From assembly GCA_023381535.1 (NCBI GenBank), contig JAMCSN010000290.1, positions 1 to 35,602 on the forward strand: DNA of 35,602 nucleotides. Direction: 5' to 3'. The translations under genes and the position numbers were made by a program. Source of the stretch: Bacteroidota bacterium (GTDB lineage Bacteria; Bacteroidota; Ignavibacteria; Ignavibacteriales; Melioribacteraceae). Below are positions 34,688-35,602 of the stretch, piece after piece (the first letter of the stretch is position 1; each line of letters opens with the position of its first letter). Under the pieces are notes generated by a model. It had not been told where the DNA came from. It saw nothing but the letters and a program-made list of their open reading frames with translations, and searched no databases.

Positions 34688-35602
34688 TCCCATTGCCTCA
34701 TAATAAAATCTGACTATTGTAATATTAAAAAGAACATTAGGTGACTAAATATTATAACGAACAAAATAAAGGAAGCGCAGAGAAATAATCAACGTACGGC
34801 AATAGTAGAACATAACATTACTTTACAAGAGTAAGTATATCATAAATTTTCATTTGAATAATCCTCTGTAATTCAAAAGGATCTAAAGTATCTCTAAGAG
34901 TTAAAAGCTTCTTTTTTGTTTTGTAAGGTATCGCGTATGATTCAATTAATCTCTGCACAGGAGTTTTAGGTTTATCATGCTTCTTAATAATTTTAGCACC
35001 CAGTCTCTGTTTGGAAATAATTTTACTTGAAGCTATAAAGAAATTAAAAAATAACGACCAGTAATTTTTGTAAATATCATTGAGCAAATCTACAATCAGA
35101 GGCTTATCAAAACGCTGATAGCCGAGGTATTGCCTAATATGAGTCCAGTTTTTACCCTCAATATGGGCGTTATCATTTTTATAGTAACTTCTTGAACGAG
35201 TATATTCGACAGGCATTTTTCTATGAGTAAAATACCTGAATAAATGCCAGTTAAGAAATTCCGAACCATTATCAGAGTCGAACCCAAGTATTTTGAATGG
35301 AAGAGCTTCTTCAATGCTTTTAACAGCTTCAAAAGTAGATTTTTCACCTTTGCCCCATATAGCTCTTGGTTCAGTCCAACCGGTAGCTATATCAACAATA
35401 TTTACAGTGTAAACAAAACTTCCGGCAACAGAGTTACCACAATGAGCAACAGTGTCTGCTTCGATAAAACCCGGTCTTGTTTCATCCCATTGGTTAGTTT
35501 TTATGGGAATGTGTTTTTTTATTAAGGAACCCGGCTTGGTTGTCGATAGACCAAGTTTACCTAATTTTTTCCTTTCTCTGCTCAACAATCGGTCAATAGT
35601 TG
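34688..35602 (-). mobile_element. Insertion sequence (right copy, 5' end outside the window)
   Basis: This is the inverted counterpart of bases 1-197. Identity begins at about 34688, some 14 bases after the stop codon of the putative lipoprotein gene, and the element runs off the window. The outermost bases visible on the + strand are TCCCATTGCCTCATAATAAA. The other terminus and any target duplication are not visible. It contains one transposase gene on the - strand and a ~130-base non-coding 3' end. Confidence 0.88.
34818..35602 (-). CDS. DDE integrase-core transposase (N-terminus cut by window edge)
   Basis: About 260 codons are visible, and the frame stays open to the window edge (TIDRLL before SRERKK), so the true start is outside. 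It is an rve-fold DDE transposase. Numbering from a TTG at 35588, the acidic triad is D45 (FIEADTVAHCG), D106 (GFDSDNGSEF) and E144 (KNDNAHIEGKN), with D106-E144 spaced 37 residues. TGWTEPRA and the later IRQYLGYQRFD are typical of a transposase group often filed near ISNCY or IS481; the exact IS family is uncertain. The missing N-terminus would carry the helix-turn-helix that binds the ends. The visible part has no frameshift, so it may be active. Confidence 0.9.
   Translation of the reverse strand, partial: TIDRLLSRERKKLGKLGLSTTKPGSLIKKHIPIKTNQWDETRPGFIEADTVAHCGNSVAGSFVYTVNIVDIATGWTEPRAIWGKGEKSTFEAVKSIEEALPFKILGFDSDNGSEFLNWHLFRYFTHRKMPVEYTRSRSYYKNDNAHIEGKNWTHIRQYLGYQRFDKPLIVDLLNDIYKNYWSLFFNFFIASSKIISKQRLGAKIIKKHDKPKTPVQRLIESYAIPYKTKKKLLTLRDTLDPFELQRIIQMKIYDILTLVK

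Overview
The window is a dense bacterial chromosomal segment that looks like Ignavibacteriales or a close relative in the Bacteroidota/Chlorobiota group. The main evidence is an LpxC-FabZ fusion inside a bamA-skp-skp-lpxD-lpxC/fabZ-lpxA run, a full Gram-negative outer-membrane gene set, moderate GC with AT-rich spacers, and usable Shine-Dalgarno sites together with TTGACA/TAnnnT promoters, which argue against a typical Bacteroidia member. I recognise no rRNA, tRNA or CRISPR array.

Both edges lie inside copies of one insertion sequence in inverted orientation. Bases 1-197 carry the 3' end of the element on the + strand, and 34688-35602 carries a longer piece on the - strand. The two 197-base stretches differ at one position that I could see.

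Left part (219-9887, all - strand). This holds an AlaA-like aminotransferase, a MazF toxin with a ribbon-helix-helix-like antitoxin, a very large receiver-receiver-PEP-synthase-like ATP-grasp protein, a HicAB module and a RelBE-type module. A GC-rich palindromic element, glutamate dehydrogenase, a short sugar-1-phosphate transferase and an MlaE permease follow. Three toxin-antitoxin modules sit within about 5 kb.

Middle (10095-12688, + strand). ilvE ends in a strong intrinsic terminator. lexA follows, with a promoter that overlaps a perfect inverted repeat (TTGTTCAC-N10-GTGAACAA), and two small uncharacterised genes are tightly linked behind it. This looks like an SOS-controlled mini-operon.

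Right part (12722-33623, + strand). From a TTGACA-N17-TATTTT promoter runs an envelope-biogenesis cluster of 14 genes with gaps of 27 bases or less, or small overlaps, except for one 84-base gap: uppS, bamA, two skp/ompH paralogues, lpxD, lpxC-fabZ, lpxA, a LipM/LplA-like gene, a secreted propeller protein, rfaE1, rfaE2, tamB, rnr, and a metalloprotease-propeller-beta-barrel fusion. It makes undecaprenyl carrier lipid, lipid A precursors and activated heptose for LPS, and the machinery that folds or moves material to the outer membrane. A convergent FmdB-like zinc-ribbon gene and a putative lipoprotein gene close the region before the right IS copy.

The least described items are the protease-propeller-barrel fusion, the double-receiver ATP-grasp protein without a phosphohistidine domain, the lexA-linked small genes and the propeller protein between the lipid A and heptose genes.
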